NCBI RefSeq assembly: GCF_028898945.1
Contig: NZ_CP118607.1
Span: forward strand, 2,900,001 to 2,964,000
Direction: 5' to 3'
DNA from: Pseudomonas sp. PSKL.D1
GTDB taxonomy: Bacteria > Pseudomonadota > Gammaproteobacteria > Pseudomonadales > Pseudomonadaceae
DNA: 64,000 nucleotides
Shown: positions 38,901 to 47,433 of the stretch, one piece after another
Numbering within the stretch: position 1 is the first letter of the stretch
How the letters are laid out: each line of letters begins with the position of its first letter
Made by a program: the position numbers and the translations under genes
Notes under the pieces: model-generated
Databases searched by the model: none
What the model was told of the DNA's origin: nothing
Seen by the model: only the letters and a program-made list of their open reading frames with translations

Positions 38901-40727
38901 GACGCCGCGAATGATCGCCCCGGCGGCTTCATCTGCCGTGGCACCACTGCCGGCGAATGCCAGCGGGTTGAGGAACGCCGCGATCAAGCCCATCTGTTGG
39001 TCGGGGTTGCTCGGGTCGGTCAGGATCGGGTTGAACTGCGGGTCGAAGCGGTCAACGGTTTCGGTCAGCATCGAGTGGCCGAAGCGGTACACCACATGGG
39101 CAAACTCGGCGAGGATGGCCGGGTTGATCGAGGTGTCATAGCCGTTGGGGGCCAGGAACTCGTCGACTTGCGGCTGGATGGTGCGGGCGAACTCTTCGAA
39201 CACCAAGTGCTGGTACTGCATCTCGGTGCCGAACTTGGCGGCCTGGAACAGGCGCTCGCCGTCCCACACCAAAGCGGCGATCTGCGCCGGGGTGGTAGGC
39301 ATCGCGGCCACGTCATCCACCAGCCATTCGTTGAGAAACGCCAGGTCGCCAGCGGCGAGGATGGTGGCCTTGGACTGCTGCACCAGGCGGTTGTGCTCGG
39401 AATGGAACACGTGGTGCACGGCGGTCAGGCCGATGTTTTCGTTGGCGCGGCCGTCACCGGCGATGTAGTGGGCGTCGAGCAGCTCGTTGTCGTAGGTCAG
39501 GTTGTTGCCACCCGCGCCCACGGGCTGGGCATTGCCTGCATTGCTGTCGGCATCGGCCTGCAGCACCCCGCCCACCTTCACCGGCTCTGCGTTGTGAGCG
39601 ATATCGTCAAGGAAGCCGTGCCCGGTGCTGACCGCATTGGCCAGGCTGATGGGCGCGGCGCGGTTGCCTTCGACCAGTTGCGTCACGTCATCGGCGGTGC
39701 CGGCAACGCCATCGGCGCCATTGCTCACCCGCATAACCACCTGCGGCATACCGCCGGGCCCGCGGATGAAGTTGCCATAGGCATCGGTGGCCAGCAGCGG
39801 CACATTGTGCACGTCGGCATCGGTCAGGTTGATGCCCAGCATGTCGCGGGCTTGGGCCTTGACCACCGCCCAGGTGGCCATGCCGCCCTTCTCGCCATTG
39901 CCATCGTCGGCGGTGCCAAACTTGCCGTCCGCGCCCAGGTCGCGGTTGGTGATCAGCCGGCCGGTGGCCACCGGGTTACCCGCCGCGCTGAGGGTGTATT
40001 CGCGCAGGAATACCTGATGGGACGGGTGCGAACTGTAGGTCTGGCTCTGGTCCACGAACGGCGAGGTGGTGTTGGGCTGGCCATCATCCGCCGTGCCCAC
40101 CACGCCGTCGGCGCCCGGCGTACGCACAGCTCGGGACAGCACCATGAAGTTGGTGTGGCCGCCCGGCACGTACAGCGGGTCGTCTGGTTGCAGCGGGATG
40201 AACACGATGTCGCTGGCGCTTTTGCTGACCAGGTCCAGGCCATGGTCGAAAAACTGCCCGAAGAAGGTCATCCATGAGTTGAAGCTGGCGCTCAGTCCGG
40301 CATCCGCCGACTGGTTGGGGATGAAGAACACGGGTGTGTCATCAGCCGTGCCGAACACCCCGTCCTGCCCGGGGCTCATCACCGAGGCCGCGCCCCCGTT
40401 GGCGTCGACAGCAGCCGGGTTGCCGGCGGTCTGGTCGACGATCAGGTTGCTGATGGTGCGCGGCTGGGCGTCCACCACCGTGCCGGTGGCGGCGTAGGCC
40501 GCGGAACGGTACTGGGCATCGAGCAGGCGCAGGAACGAATTGTCGGCGGCACCGAATTCACTCTGCCCGGCCACCAGGTTGTTGTAGCTGCCGTCCACCG
40601 TGCGCAGGCCAAACGGTACCTGGCTGTTGGGCAGCAAGTCGAGCAGGCTGACGCCCTTGGCATGAGCCTCGGCGATGAAAATTTGCTTGAGGATGAACTC
40701 CAGGTCCGACTTGCTGAAATTGGCCAT
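29910..40727 (-). CDS. pepA: PepA: giant secreted RTX protein with two animal-type haem peroxidase domains
   Basis: About 3,605 aa from the ATG at 40727 ([15 protein letters not shown]), with AGGGG upstream; the open frame extends further but that part is unlike the family. Order: peroxidase domain 1 (distal His ~162 in FFDHGLDL, proximal His ~551 in YRFGHSML, then ARGRD), RTX block (~900-1000, GGxGxDxx nonapeptides), linker, peroxidase domain 2 (distal His ~1699, proximal ~2085), second RTX block from ~2430, several Ig-like repeats (~2800-3150), a long RTX array from ~3160 and an uncleaved type I secretion tail. Ten insertions of the form GxDGxxGTxDD match the published PERCAL calcium motif described for P. 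putida PepA. Divergent from its ABC/HlyD/TolC genes. Calcium-dependent extracellular peroxidase is the likely role. Confidence 0.93.
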   Translation of the reverse strand: MANFSKSDLEFILKQIFIAEAHAKGVSLLDLLPNSQVPFGLRTVDGSYNNLVAGQSEFGAADNSFLRLLDAQYRSAAYAATGTVVDAQPRTISNLIVDQTAGNPAAVDANGGAASVMSPGQDGVFGTADDTPVFFIPNQSADAGLSASFNSWMTFFGQFFDHGLDLVSKSASDIVFIPLQPDDPLYVPGGHTNFMVLSRAVRTPGADGVVGTADDGQPNTTSPFVDQSQTYSSHPSHQVFLREYTLSAAGNPVATGRLITNRDLGADGKFGTADDGNGEKGGMATWAVVKAQARDMLGINLTDADVHNVPLLATDAYGNFIRGPGGMPQVVMRVSNGADGVAGTADDVTQLVEGNRAAPISLANAVSTGHGFLDDIAHNAEPVKVGGVLQADADSNAGNAQPVGAGGNNLTYDNELLDAHYIAGDGRANENIGLTAVHHVFHSEHNRLVQQSKATILAAGDLAFLNEWLVDDVAAMPTTPAQIAALVWDGERLFQAAKFGTEMQYQHLVFEEFARTIQPQVDEFLAPNGYDTSINPAILAEFAHVVYRFGHSMLTETVDRFDPQFNPILTDPSNPDQQMGLIAAFLNPLAFAGSGATADEAAGAIIRGVTRQVGNEIDEFVTEALRNNLLGLPLDLPALNLARGRDTGIPTLNEARREFYAMTGDSQLKAYISWVDFADHLKHPASLVNFIAAYGSHSTLTGATTLADKRAAAMALVFGGAGAPADRMDFLNSTGAWANVSLAGKDGVPGTADDVTGVTVTGVDAIDFWVGGLAEQKMPFGGMLGSSFNFVFETQLEALQNGDRFYYLSRTAGLNFGTELENNSFAKLIMLNTDVTHLSNTVFLTPTYTLEVNQANQFTGLGADGKTDPTGGLMINGVEIVKRVIRDNPDTDGADSNYLHYTGEDHVVLGGTAGNDIIISGEGDDTVYGDGGDDRLEGGAGNDAVLGGEGDDIITDSFGDNRLEGNGGNDVIVVGSMLAAGNLVLGGDGQDFIVTTEDITTTFGGQGDDFILGAKTNLPPTGNAGDDWIEKGTQDGAPGDNFAPLLTDDVAGNDIFVGGGGFDEMIGEGGDDIFVGSDAQDKMDGMSGFDWVTYKNDKAGVTVDLSLAALAQPHGNAPNQNTGVFNPVGASPTSILDRFAEVEGVSGSQYADVIKGDDVDAVTILNHGGATGSALTNVDLIKGLRQLLQDAGLPTTGFATGNMLLGGNGSDLIEGRGGDDLIDGDKWLNVRIAVYAVGDVNHTGPEIASFDSMVDMIPFMLDRTYNPGQLKAVREILPGTSAGGAAFDTAVFSGVQSEYVVTVNDKGTASTADDVWTVADSVAGRDGTDTLLHIERLQFADGQRVLVAGQNAQPTGSPTLTDNNGGVITVGDMLSVSVAGVRDADNISAGNPLGTLANRSVSYYWQFEADPGSGVFEDIVLLPAGDLAFQSADGTAFKVSPDLEGLALRVKAIYQDAHGTTEILFSQPTTAVAAGAPVVPTQAVPVVDATAGGEGLHMVRSDLNFILAQIKIAEADAAGQDILSLIPNIRAPMGLRAVDGSNNNLLNLNGTNNTQFGAADNVFPRLTDPVFNSAEGAPAGFFGPGSPAIPGSSYQQTSGYVFDSQPRTISNLIVDQTSNNPAAYATAYDPGANGKLDYGAAGSDDVLKDGVRIVASPGMDGNFGTADDHDVYLFENTAADAGLSAPFNAWMTFFGQFFDHGLDLVTKGGSGTVFIPLQPDDPLYVPGGHSNFMVLTRATNLPGADGVLGTADDIHEHTNTTTPFVDQNQTYSSHPSHQVFLRGYQLTEHGPIATGRLITNRDLGADGKYGTGDDTELGGMATWKVVKAQANDVLGIHLTDADVDNVPLLATDAYGNFVKGPHGYPMVVMKGADGLGGTADDVLVEGNPLAPIDLANAVRTGHQFLADIAHNAVPVFSGGVLAPDADSVAGNAVPMNPQTGNNLAYDNELLDAHYIAGDGRVNENIGLTAVHAIFHSEHNRLVAQTKDTVLDAGDLGFLNEWLLNPVTALPVNQAQIDALVWNGERLFQAAKFGTEMQYQHLVFEEFARTIQPRVDLFFAPTQVYDVDLDASIVAEFAHTVYRFGHSMLTETVDRFDIDFNVIGDPGSANPEQQLGLIAAFLNPLAYAASGVSAEDATSAIVRGVTRQAGNEIDEFVTEALRNNLLGLPLDLPAINIARGRDVGIPSLNAVRRDIYGQTGDTQLKPYTSWVDLVQHLKHPESLINFIAAYGTHATITSATTLVGKRDAAMALVFGGEGAPADRLDFLNGTGAWANVTLAGKDGVVGTVDDLKGVTITGVDAIDLWIGGLAEEKTPFGGMLGSTFNFVFENQLEKLQDGDRFYYLERTAGLSMNAELESNSFAKLIMANTSATHLPGLVFSEVGLYLEVDPGKQYNDGLGKLDPLGDHGQQVVWRDNPLTAGADSNYIRYTGDEHIVLGGSNGNDILIASEGDDTVWGDAGNDRIDGGDGNDQLRGGAGDDIISDTGGDDNIQGGDGNDVLHGGNGVNLIIGGFGNDFIVTGEDASEAIGGQGNDFILGSKANEQDMGNEGDDWIEKGTSDGAPGDNFDPLGNDPVIGNDVFIGGNENDKFNGEGGDDIMVGSLGFGDRYIGGSGYDWATFKGLAQGVSIDYTDRFFDVPLVPGSGASALVRFDIMEGLSGSAHGDFLRGDNEDAASLPTAGANGSVLTNIGLINGLADLLAAGATFYDGGNIILGGSGSDLLEGRGGDDILSGDKWLNVRISVRANLDGSGPEIASFDSMEPMVPLMLNGTYNPGQLVIVREILKGTDQHDTALFSGVATDYNVVVEGDTVIVTDLVAGRDGVDRLTGIERLQFSDRALASGVGTALNSGPSGHLVILDDATGVRDDSPVAGQLLRVTSRGVHDADNPNGGVVTGPVAYYWQVEQLPGSGVYEDITFVAAGEASRATGTTYRVTDDVAGLNIRVRAVYQDAKGTLEIVDSSANSAPTAGLAVTGLLVQNQVLTANPATIIDADGLSNPQFTFQWQSNRGVGWVNIAGAISSTFVLTQAQVGQNMRVVVSYVDDFGVTETVASDILDPVANVNDAPTGAVLISDTTPDLGQALTALTAGIADLDGLGAFSFQWQQGTGGTFTDIAGATAATFTPAFAQGNQQLRVVVRYTDGFGALEAVTSAATAPVVVPPGVVLTGTNGANTLTGTAGSDTLSGLGGNDILNGLGGMDQLFGGVGNDTLNGGADNDILNGEDGNDILDGGTGADAMNGGLGNDTFVVDNAGDTVTEAANGGTDLVQTSLASYTLGNNVENLTYTGSSNFTGTGNALANTLTGAAGNDLLNGGAGADRLVGGVGNDTYVVDNASDVVVEGTGAGTDTVLTSLATLTLAANAEMLTYTGVGNFTGVGNGLNNTLNGGVGNDTLNGDGGNDILNGNAGNDTLNGDAGNDQLFGGLGIDSLNGGGGDDSLDGGDNDDTLNGGAGNDTLLGGAGNDNLNGDVGNDLLVGGDGNDTLFGAAGTDTLQGGAGNDFLNGAEGNDTVIGGAGNDTMVATDGNDIFQFAAGFGADLIINFDANPAGGQDRLDVTGLNITAASFAANVNIADVGADTLVTIGGADSIRLVGVADATTVTVADFILAS

Positions 40728-41193
40728 TTTTCGATGCCCCTGTGATGTCGGGAGAAGACACAGGGCGACAGGGTCCATCCCGCGCCCAGTCAATGTTGAC
40801 GTGCGCAGTTCGTGGTCACTGTTTTGGCGGGTTTGCGGGCCGGCATGCCGGTGATGAGGCGCCAGAAACATGGCAGGCCTGTGCAGGGCCTGCGTTATTC
40901 GTGACTAAAGACGCAGGCCATCACCTTGTCAATATCACGTCGAAAAAATGGCTCGCGATGCAAATGCGTTGCAACTCGCTGTTTTCACGCAACTTATGAA
41001 AAGTTCAAAACTTGATTAGAGCAAAATGATATTACCAAATGTTTCTATGCTGCCTACGCTGCTGCTTGAGGACGTCGCGCAAGTATTTCGCGGAGCAGCC
41101 AGTAGAGCTACCCGCCCGCGCCCCTCTGCAACGCTACTTTCAGCAGTCCGGTAAGCCGCAAAGGCCACCGGTTTTCGAAGAGGGAGGCCCACC
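40728..41193. other. 466-bp divergent intergenic region between pepA and its type I secretion genes
   Basis: No coding frame is convincing here. It contains a 7-bp hairpin (GCAGGCC 40873-40879 with GGCCTGC 40887-40893) and an AT-rich tract around 40975-41045 with a small repeat AAGTT-CAA-AACTT (41001-41013), the likely promoter zone for the rightward secretion operon. No clear sigma-70 or sigma-54 consensus was found for either direction. Confidence 0.6.
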
Positions 41194-42930
41194 ATGCACA
41201 CGCTGCCACGTACCCGCTCCGAACTTGCCGACACACTGTTTCACCTGCGTCGCACCTTCTATGCCCTTGCTGCCTTCAGCGGGGTCATAAACGTCATGAT
41301 GTTGACGCCTTCGGTGTACATGCTGCAGGTGTATGACCGTGCGCTGGTGAGCCGTAACGTCACCACCTTGACCATGCTCACCTTCCTGGTGGTGGGCCTG
41401 TTCCTGCTGATGTCGGCACTTGAGTGGGTGCGCAGCCGGGTGATGGTGCGGGTGGGCAACCGCCTCGACATGGGCTTGAACCAGCGCATCTTCAGCGCGG
41501 CGTTCGAGCGCAACCTGAGCCGCGCTGGCGGCAACCCGGCGCAGGCACTCAACGACCTGGCGCAGGTGCGGCAGTTTCTGACCGGCAATGGCCTGTTTGC
41601 CTTCTTCGACGCCCCCTGGACGCCGATCTACCTGCTGGTTTCCTACCTGATTCACCCGCTGCTGGGCCTGGTGACCCTGATCGGCTCACTCATTCTCGTG
41701 GGCCTGGCCTACCTGACCGAAAAGGCCACGCAAAAGCCGCTGGGCGAGGCCAACCAGGCCGCCCTGGCGTCGGCCAACTACGCCAACAACAACCTGCGCA
41801 ATGCCGAAGTGATCGTGGCCATGGGCATGCTGCCAGCCATCAGCAAGCGCTGGTACCAGAGCCATTTGCGCATCCTGCAGATGCAAACCCTGGCCTCTGA
41901 CCGCGCGGCGATCATCAGCAGCACCGGCCGCTTCGTGCGCATTACCCTGCAGTCGCTGATTCTGGGCACCGGCGCGCTGCTGGCGATCGAGGGCAAGATC
42001 ACGCCCGGCATGATGATCGCGTGCTCAATCCTGACAGGCCGCGCACTGGGGCCGGTGGAGCAAGTGATCGCCTCTTGGAAGCAACTGTTGGGCTGCCGTT
42101 CGGCCTGGGGCCGGCTCAATGAATTGCTGCAGGATTACCCGCGCCGCCCGCCCAGCATGGCGCTGCAACGGCCCGTTGGCGGGTTGGCGGTGGAGAACGT
42201 GTTCGCCGGCGCGCCTGGCGCCAACAACACCATCGTACGTGGCGTCAGCTTTACCATTGCGCCAGGTGAAAGCCTGGGCATCATCGGCCCGTCCGCCTCC
42301 GGCAAGTCCACCCTCGCCCGCTTGCTGGTGGGCGTATGGCCCACCCAGGCCGGCAAGGTGCGGCTGGACGGCGCCGACATCTTCACCTGGAACAAGGCCG
42401 AACTTGGCCCTTGGCTCGGCTACCTGCCCCAGGACGTGGAACTGTTCGAAGGCAGCATTGCCGACAACATTGCCCGCTTTGGCGAGGTAGACAGCGACGC
42501 GGTCATCCGCGCTGCCAAGGTTACCGGCGTGCACGAGATGATTTTGCGCCTGCCACACGGTTACGACACGCGCCTGGGCACCGATGGCAGCCCACTGTCC
42601 GGTGGCCAGAAGCAGCGCATTGCCCTGGCCCGCGCACTGTATGGCGAACCCAGCCTGATCGTGCTCGATGAACCCAATGCCAACCTCGACGACCTCGGTG
42701 AAAAAGCCCTGGTCGATGCCTTGGCCGAACTGAAGGCCCGTGGCACCACGGTCATACTGATTTCCCATCGCCCCAATGTGCTGTGCGCCGTCGACAACGT
42801 GCTGATGCTGCGCGACGGCGGCGTGCAGATGCTCGGCAGCCGCGATGAGGTGTTTGCCGCACTGCGCAAGGCCAGTGTGATCCCCGCCGGCGCCGCCGCG
42901 CCGCTGGCCGCCGTGAAAGTACGGGAGTAG
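41194..42930 (+). CDS. Type I secretion ABC transporter (PrtD/LapB-like) for PepA
   Basis: 578 aa. An N-terminal six-helix membrane domain (~residues 20-300, e.g. FSGVINVMMLTPSVYMLQVYDR) lacks a C39 peptidase-like domain, as in PrtD-type exporters. The nucleotide-binding domain has Walker A GPSASGKST, signature LSGGQKQRIALARAL, Walker B LIVLDEPNANLD and the H-loop ISHRP. Ribosome site GGGAGG precedes the start. It is the first gene of a three-gene exporter operon divergent from pepA, the only RTX substrate in the window. Confidence 0.94.
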   Translation: MHTLPRTRSELADTLFHLRRTFYALAAFSGVINVMMLTPSVYMLQVYDRALVSRNVTTLTMLTFLVVGLFLLMSALEWVRSRVMVRVGNRLDMGLNQRIFSAAFERNLSRAGGNPAQALNDLAQVRQFLTGNGLFAFFDAPWTPIYLLVSYLIHPLLGLVTLIGSLILVGLAYLTEKATQKPLGEANQAALASANYANNNLRNAEVIVAMGMLPAISKRWYQSHLRILQMQTLASDRAAIISSTGRFVRITLQSLILGTGALLAIEGKITPGMMIACSILTGRALGPVEQVIASWKQLLGCRSAWGRLNELLQDYPRRPPSMALQRPVGGLAVENVFAGAPGANNTIVRGVSFTIAPGESLGIIGPSASGKSTLARLLVGVWPTQAGKVRLDGADIFTWNKAELGPWLGYLPQDVELFEGSIADNIARFGEVDSDAVIRAAKVTGVHEMILRLPHGYDTRLGTDGSPLSGGQKQRIALARALYGEPSLIVLDEPNANLDDLGEKALVDALAELKARGTTVILISHRPNVLCAVDNVLMLRDGGVQMLGSRDEVFAALRKASVIPAGAAAPLAAVKVRE

Positions 42931-42936
42931 CCGACC

Positions 42937-44265
42937 ATGCACACCGAGATGATCCCCGCCGATGCCAAGGGCCTGATCGACCTGGACACCGGCAAACCCG
43001 CCCGGGCCGGCCTGTGGCTGATGCTGGCCGGCTTTGGCGGCTTTTTGCTGTGGTCCTGGCTGGCGCCGCTGGATGCCGGCATCGTCGCCACCGGCACGGT
43101 GAAGGTCACCAGCAACCGCAAGGCGGTGCAGCACCTCACCGGCGGCACCGTGGAAGCCATCCTGGTGCGCGAAGGCGATGTGGTGAAAAAGGGCCAGCCG
43201 GTGGTACGCCTGGATGCCCTGCACGCGGTGGCCGAGCAAGGCGCCGTCAGCGCCCAGTACATTGTCAGCAAGACCGTGCACAACCGCCTGGAGGCCGAAC
43301 GGGACGACCAGAAGACCATCACCTTCGACCCCGAACTGCTCGAACGCTACGCCGACGACCCCCGGCTGCAAGCCGCCATGGACCTGCAACAACGCCTGCT
43401 GGACACCCGCCGCGCCGGGCTGGCGGGCGAAATCAACATCCTTGAAGAAAACCTCAGCGCCTCCACCACGCAGCTCAAGGGCCTGCAACAGGTGTATGGC
43501 GCCCGCTCCACACAGCTGGGCTTTCTCAATCAGGAACTCAAAGGCACCCGCACGCTGGCCGCTGAAGGCTACGTGCCGCGCAACCGCCTGCTGGAACTGG
43601 AGCGCAGTAACGCCGACCTGTCTGCCGGCCAGGCCGAAAACCTCAACAACATCGCACGCGCCCGCAGCCAGGCCACCGAGATCAAACTGCGCATCCTGCA
43701 GCGCCAGCACGACTACCTGAAGGAAGTGGAATCCCAGCTCACCGACACCGCCAAGGAAAACACCACCCTGGCCGACCGCCTGAGGGCGCTGGATTACGAG
43801 GTGAACCACACCGTCATTCGCTCGCCCATCGATGGCATGGTCCAGGCCCTGAGCATCGCTACCGTCGGCGGCATCATCCAGCCTGGCGCGCGCATCATGG
43901 AAGTGGTGCCCCTGGACGAGCCGCTGCAAGTCGACGCCATGATCCCGGTGCAGGCCATCGACAAGATGGTGCCGGGCCTGGCCGTGGACCTGGCCTTCCC
44001 GGCATTCAACCACGCGCACACCCCCAACATCCCCGGCCGGGTCAAGACCGTTTCCGCCGACCGCCTGATGGATGAAGAAAGCAAGCAACCGTTCTACCTG
44101 GCGCAAGTGGAAGTGACCCCCGAGGGCATGGACCTGCTCGGCAGCAACCACATCCGCCCGGGCATGCCGGCCACCGTCACCATCAAGACCGGTGAGCGCA
44201 ACCTGCTCAGCTACCTGCTCAAACCCATGCTGGAACGCGTCGACAGCGCGTTCAAGGAGCAATGA
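42937..44265 (+). CDS. HlyD-family membrane fusion protein of the type I exporter
   Basis: 442 aa with one N-terminal membrane anchor (~residues 22-42, LWLMLAGFGGFLLWSWLAPL). A lipoyl half-motif follows (GTVKVTSNRKAVQHLTGGTVEAILVREGDVVKKGQ), then a long coiled coil (~residues 110-280), the second lipoyl half and beta-barrel (VIRSPIDGMVQALSIATVGGII) and a PrtE-like C-terminus. It links the ABC pump to the outer-membrane channel. It starts 6 bp after the ABC gene and ends 1 bp before the tolC-like gene. Confidence 0.94.
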   Translation: MHTEMIPADAKGLIDLDTGKPARAGLWLMLAGFGGFLLWSWLAPLDAGIVATGTVKVTSNRKAVQHLTGGTVEAILVREGDVVKKGQPVVRLDALHAVAEQGAVSAQYIVSKTVHNRLEAERDDQKTITFDPELLERYADDPRLQAAMDLQQRLLDTRRAGLAGEINILEENLSASTTQLKGLQQVYGARSTQLGFLNQELKGTRTLAAEGYVPRNRLLELERSNADLSAGQAENLNNIARARSQATEIKLRILQRQHDYLKEVESQLTDTAKENTTLADRLRALDYEVNHTVIRSPIDGMVQALSIATVGGIIQPGARIMEVVPLDEPLQVDAMIPVQAIDKMVPGLAVDLAFPAFNHAHTPNIPGRVKTVSADRLMDEESKQPFYLAQVEVTPEGMDLLGSNHIRPGMPATVTIKTGERNLLSYLLKPMLERVDSAFKEQ

Positions 44266-44266
44266 C

Positions 44267-45595
44267 ATGCACCGCTCCTGCCTGTTCGCCTGCCTGCTGG
44301 GCCTGGCAGCACCCGCCGGCGCCATGGACCTCAAGCAAGCCTGGGACCTGCTGCAGTATCAAGGGCCGGTCTACCAGGCCGCCGTGCACGAGCAACAGGC
44401 TGGCCTGGAAAACCGCGCCATCGGCCAGGCCGGCCTGCTGCCGCAGATCAACGCTTCGGCCTACAACAACAAGGTCAACGGCAGCCAGCGCCAGAACGGC
44501 CTGGACCGCGACCTGGACTATGACTCGCGCGGCGCCAACGTGCGCCTGCGCCAGCCGTTGTTCAACAAACAGAAAATGGCCGAATACCACCAGGGCCAGC
44601 AGCGCGCCGATTACAGCGTGGCCGTGTTCGACGCCAAGACCCAGGACGCAGCCGTACGCCTGGCCGACAGCTACTTCAACGTGCTGCTGGCCAGCGAAAC
44701 CATTGCCCTGGCCAAAGCCAAGCTCAGCGCCTTCGAAGAACAACTGGCCTCGGCCAAACGGCGCATGGAGTTGGGCGACGGCACCATCACCGACATCGAC
44801 GAGTCCGCCGCTCGCCGTGACCTGGCCGAGGCCGAACTGATCGAAGCGCAGGACAACCTGGTCAATGCCCGGCGCAAGCTGGAGGAATACATCGGTGAAA
44901 CGCCGCAGTCACTGACCACGCTGCAACCCGGTTTCGCCACCCCGCCGCTGCTGCCCGGCAACCTGCAGGACTGGCTGGTGAAAGCCCAGGCCGACAGCCC
45001 GCTGATTCATGCCCGGCGGCACAGTTATGAGCTTGCAGAAGAAGAAGTGAAACGCGCCCGGGCCGGGCACTTTCCGACCCTGGATTTTGTGGCGGGGTAT
45101 ACCGCAGGCGAAAGCCAGTCGATTTCCGAGTTGAACCAGCGCAACCATTACAGCTCGATCGGGCTGGAGATCAACATTCCGCTGTACAGCGGCGGCAGTG
45201 TCAGCGCCCTGACCCGGCAGGCCAGTGCCAACAGTTCCAAAGCCCTGGACGAGCTCGATGCCACCCGCCAGGAGGTCATTACGGGCACAACCCGCGAGTT
45301 TCGCGGCGTGCAGAGCGGCGCCTTGCGTGTGCGGGCGCTGGAAAAGGCAGTGGCGTCCAACGAGCGCTCGTTGCTGTCGGCTCGCAAGGGGTTCAAGGAA
45401 GGCGGCACCAGCACCAATTCCGATGTGCTCAATGCCGAAGAACTGTTGTTCGTGGCGCGGCATGATTTGTTCGAGGCCAAGCTGCGGTATTTGATGTCGC
45501 GGCTACGGCTGGCCTCGTCGGTGGGGAGTTTGGGGGATGATGATATCCGGCTGGTCAATGATTACCTGGGGCCGGAGTTGGTGGTGAGCAATTAG
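44267..45595 (+). CDS. TolC-family outer-membrane channel of the type I exporter
   Basis: 442 aa from the ATG at 44267, giving signal peptide MHRSCLFACLLGLAAPAGA cleaved before MDLKQAW; the longer frame lies in the HlyD gene. Two repeats of the outer-membrane efflux domain are visible: DLKQAWDLLQYQGPVYQAAVHEQQAG and the second around AEEEVKRARAGHFPTLDFVAGYT. Helical TolC segments (RRMELGDGTITDIDESAARRDLAEAEL) are clear. It completes the trans-envelope conduit for PepA. Confidence 0.94.
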   Translation: MHRSCLFACLLGLAAPAGAMDLKQAWDLLQYQGPVYQAAVHEQQAGLENRAIGQAGLLPQINASAYNNKVNGSQRQNGLDRDLDYDSRGANVRLRQPLFNKQKMAEYHQGQQRADYSVAVFDAKTQDAAVRLADSYFNVLLASETIALAKAKLSAFEEQLASAKRRMELGDGTITDIDESAARRDLAEAELIEAQDNLVNARRKLEEYIGETPQSLTTLQPGFATPPLLPGNLQDWLVKAQADSPLIHARRHSYELAEEEVKRARAGHFPTLDFVAGYTAGESQSISELNQRNHYSSIGLEINIPLYSGGSVSALTRQASANSSKALDELDATRQEVITGTTREFRGVQSGALRVRALEKAVASNERSLLSARKGFKEGGTSTNSDVLNAEELLFVARHDLFEAKLRYLMSRLRLASSVGSLGDDDIRLVNDYLGPELVVSN

Positions 45596-45625
45596 AACCT
45601 GATAGCGATGAGATGCCTGGATCGA

Positions 45626-45725
45626 GCGCCGCTTACGCGCCGCATCGCGGATAAATCCGCTCCTACAAAGGAATGCGACTCCCTGTAGGAGCGGATTTAT
45701 CCGCGATGCGGCGCGTAAGCGGCGC
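45626..45725. repeat. REPIN with a perfect 42-bp inverted repeat between tolC-like and tenA genes
   Basis: Arms 45626-45667 and 45684-45725 are exact reverse complements over 42 bp around a 16-nt loop, the longest hairpin in the window. The inner 24 bp carry the core shared with 13387 and 29800; the outer 18 bp (GCGCCGCTTACGCGCCGC) are extra. It lies between convergent genes and probably serves as a bidirectional terminator. Confidence 0.92.
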
Positions 45726-45732
45726 CCGTTTC

Positions 45733-46392
45733 TTACAAACCTTGCGCCAACCCCATCTGCCAGAAGTCCGCCTCCAGCTTCGACGCCTGCCCAAAAATCC
45801 CCGCCAGCTCCACAAAGCGCTGCTCGGTCATGCTACGCGCCGCCAGCACATCCAGGTGCTCACGCGCCGCCGCCGCCACGCCCTGATACGCCGCCCCGGC
45901 ATACTCGCCAATCCATTCCCGATACGGGTGCCCGCTCAAATCGCCAATCTGCCCCGCCAGCCGGCTGCCGATCTCGGCATAGCCAATCACACAGGGGGCC
46001 AGCGCTGCATGCAGCTCCAGCAGGTCACCTGCCGCGCCGCAGTCGAGTACATAACGGGTGTAGGCCACCGTAGCCTGGTGCTCGGGTGCCGCCTCGATAT
46101 CCGCCTTGCTCAGCCCCCAGCGGGCGCACAGGCGCAGGTGCAGTTCGGTTTCGTCCAGAATCGCCGCCAGCCCCGCCTGGGCCGCGCGGATGTCCGACGG
46201 CAGGCGGCTCTTGTAGGCCGCCAGCGCGTAGGCACGGGCGAACTGGATCAGGAACAGGTAATCCTGCACCAGGTACACACGAAAGGCAGCTTCGGGCAAG
46301 GTACCCTCGCCCATCTGCCGCACGAATTCATGGTCGACGTAGCTGGCCCACTGCGGCGCGGCGGCGGTTTTCAAACGCTGGAAGATATCCAT
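45733..46392 (-). CDS. tenA: TenA-family aminopyrimidine aminohydrolase (thiaminase II)
   Basis: 219 aa, all-helical TenA fold. Signatures: FVRQMGEGTLPEAAFRVYLVQDYLFLIQFARAYALAA with the conserved Tyr/Asp, HLRLCARWGLS, TRYVLDCG with the nucleophilic Cys position, LHAALAPCVIGYAEIG and a Glu near the C-terminus (KLEADFWQMGL). TenA salvages degraded thiamine by converting aminopyrimidine to hydroxymethylpyrimidine. It lies 2 bp downstream of a second TenA-like gene behind a TPP riboswitch, so thiamine status should control it. Confidence 0.92.
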   Translation of the reverse strand: MDIFQRLKTAAAPQWASYVDHEFVRQMGEGTLPEAAFRVYLVQDYLFLIQFARAYALAAYKSRLPSDIRAAQAGLAAILDETELHLRLCARWGLSKADIEAAPEHQATVAYTRYVLDCGAAGDLLELHAALAPCVIGYAEIGSRLAGQIGDLSGHPYREWIGEYAGAAYQGVAAAAREHLDVLAARSMTEQRFVELAGIFGQASKLEADFWQMGLAQGL

Positions 46393-46394
46393 GC

Positions 46395-47042
46395 TTACGC
46401 CGCCTCGTCGTACACAGCGTCGAAGAAGGCCAGCTCCAGCGCCACAGTGCGGGCAAAGAAGTCGCTGCTCAGCGCGGCCTCTTGCGGCCCCACGCGGTCC
46501 AGCTCGCTTTGCAGGAACCCGACGAATTCGCTAAAGGCAGGGTTGTCATGCAAGGTAATCCATTCGGCGTGAACGAAGCTGGCTGGCAGTGGTTTGGGTG
46601 CTCGGGTTGCCCAGTCCAGGTACAGGCCTTCGGCGACGTTGAGTACGGCCAGCGCAGCGGCGTAGGAGCGCGTGGCGGCAGCTTCGCGCATGATCGCCTT
46701 GAAGCCCGCGGTAGGCACAGTGTCTGCGGGTTCGGTGCGCTGCACGGGGCTGACATCCAGCGCCTCGAAGGCGCGCAGGAAGTAGGTGTTCTCGTCGCTG
46801 GAAATCATCCCGGCAAAGCGGCCGAAACGCAGGCGGGCTTCGAAGGTGTCGGCGGTGGCGATGGCTGCGCCGAGCAGGGTCAGGAAGCTGTCGAGAAAGC
46901 GGTGATCCTGCACCAGGTAGCGAATCATGACCGGGTCGGCCACGCTGCCATCGCACAGCTCGCGGACAAAACGGTGGCCAACGGCGGCGTCCCAGGTGGC
47001 CAGGCTTTGGCGGCGAAGGGTTTCGGTGAAGCGTTCGGTCAT
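46395..47042 (-). CDS. Second TenA/PqqC-superfamily protein
   Basis: 215 aa from the ATG at 47042 (MTERFTETLRRQSLATWD); the frame runs upstream into the riboswitch and is not used. Helical TenA-like pattern: HRFVRELCDGSVADPVMIRYLVQDHRFLDSFLTLLGAAIA and LAVLNVAEGLYLDWATRAPK. It differs from classical TenA at the active-site Cys position, where TRYVLDCG of the neighbour has no clear match, so it resembles the TenA_E subgroup. Probably another thiamine-salvage hydrolase; the reaction is uncertain. Confidence 0.82.
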   Translation of the reverse strand: MTERFTETLRRQSLATWDAAVGHRFVRELCDGSVADPVMIRYLVQDHRFLDSFLTLLGAAIATADTFEARLRFGRFAGMISSDENTYFLRAFEALDVSPVQRTEPADTVPTAGFKAIMREAAATRSYAAALAVLNVAEGLYLDWATRAPKPLPASFVHAEWITLHDNPAFSEFVGFLQSELDRVGPQEAALSSDFFARTVALELAFFDAVYDEAA

Positions 47043-47090
47043 GGTTGCGGCCTCGCAGTGGGGGCCGGCAAAAAGGCAGGTTTTTTCATC

Positions 47091-47178
47091 CCATCCCTTC
47101 GCCGGCATGATCCGGATCAGGTTCGAAGGGTCACCGCGCCAGCGGTTTCTCAGCCCGTTGCCGGGCTCCCCTTGGAGG
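47091..47178 (-). ncRNA. TPP (THI-box) riboswitch controlling the two tenA-family genes
   Basis: Read on the minus strand, the region contains the conserved CTGAGA (47148-47153) and the long thi-box segment GAACCTGATC-CGG-ATCATGCCGGCG (47100-47124), bounded by GGGGAGCC and GAAGGGATGGG that can pair as P1. All five helices of the class can be drawn. It lies ~50 nt upstream of the start codon at 47042. No U-tract terminator was found in the interval, so control of translation initiation is more likely than termination. Confidence 0.93.
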
Positions 47179-47252
47179 CCTGCAGGTATACCGCAGTTGT
47201 TAAGGTTTTGTCACCCACCCACCAGAACTGGGCCACGGTTTTACCCCGCTTG

Positions 47253-47268
47253 TGGGTGCCATCACCCA
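47253..47268. promoter_or_regulatory. Candidate upstream activator site for the mcoA sigma-54 promoter
   Basis: TGGGTG-CCAT-CACCCA is a 6-bp inverted repeat about 105 bp upstream of the predicted start of transcription, a typical distance for NtrC-type activators. A second palindrome, TTTGTT-T-AACAAA, lies closer at 47314-47326. In P. putida GB-1 the NtrC-family regulator MnxR controls Mn(II) oxidation, so one of these could bind it; this is inference. Confidence 0.35.
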
Positions 47269-47345
47269 TTTATTGACACCCCAGTGTTTAGTGCACATCA
47301 GGCCGCGCAAGGGTTTGTTTAACAAAGTATTACTGGCCTTGAAGT

Positions 47346-47361
47346 TGGCACATCCGTTGCT
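47346..47361 (+). promoter_or_regulatory. Consensus sigma-54 (RpoN) promoter of the mcoA-like gene
   Basis: TGGCAC-ATCCG-TTGCT matches the -24/-12 consensus TGGCAC-N5-TTGCW at every position. It lies 72 bp upstream of the oxidase start codon on the same strand, giving a leader of about 60 nt. Such promoters need an enhancer-binding activator. Confidence 0.85.
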
Positions 47362-47433
47362 CCAGCCCTTACAAACGAGGCAAAACGCCATTGATGGCCC
47401 CCAGCCATTTAGCTGCGAGCGAGGCACAAGGCA

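Noticed and set aside
42025..44334. 769-codon leftward open frame opposite the ABC and HlyD genes
   Set aside because: Antisense shadow of two well-conserved secretion genes with complete motifs.
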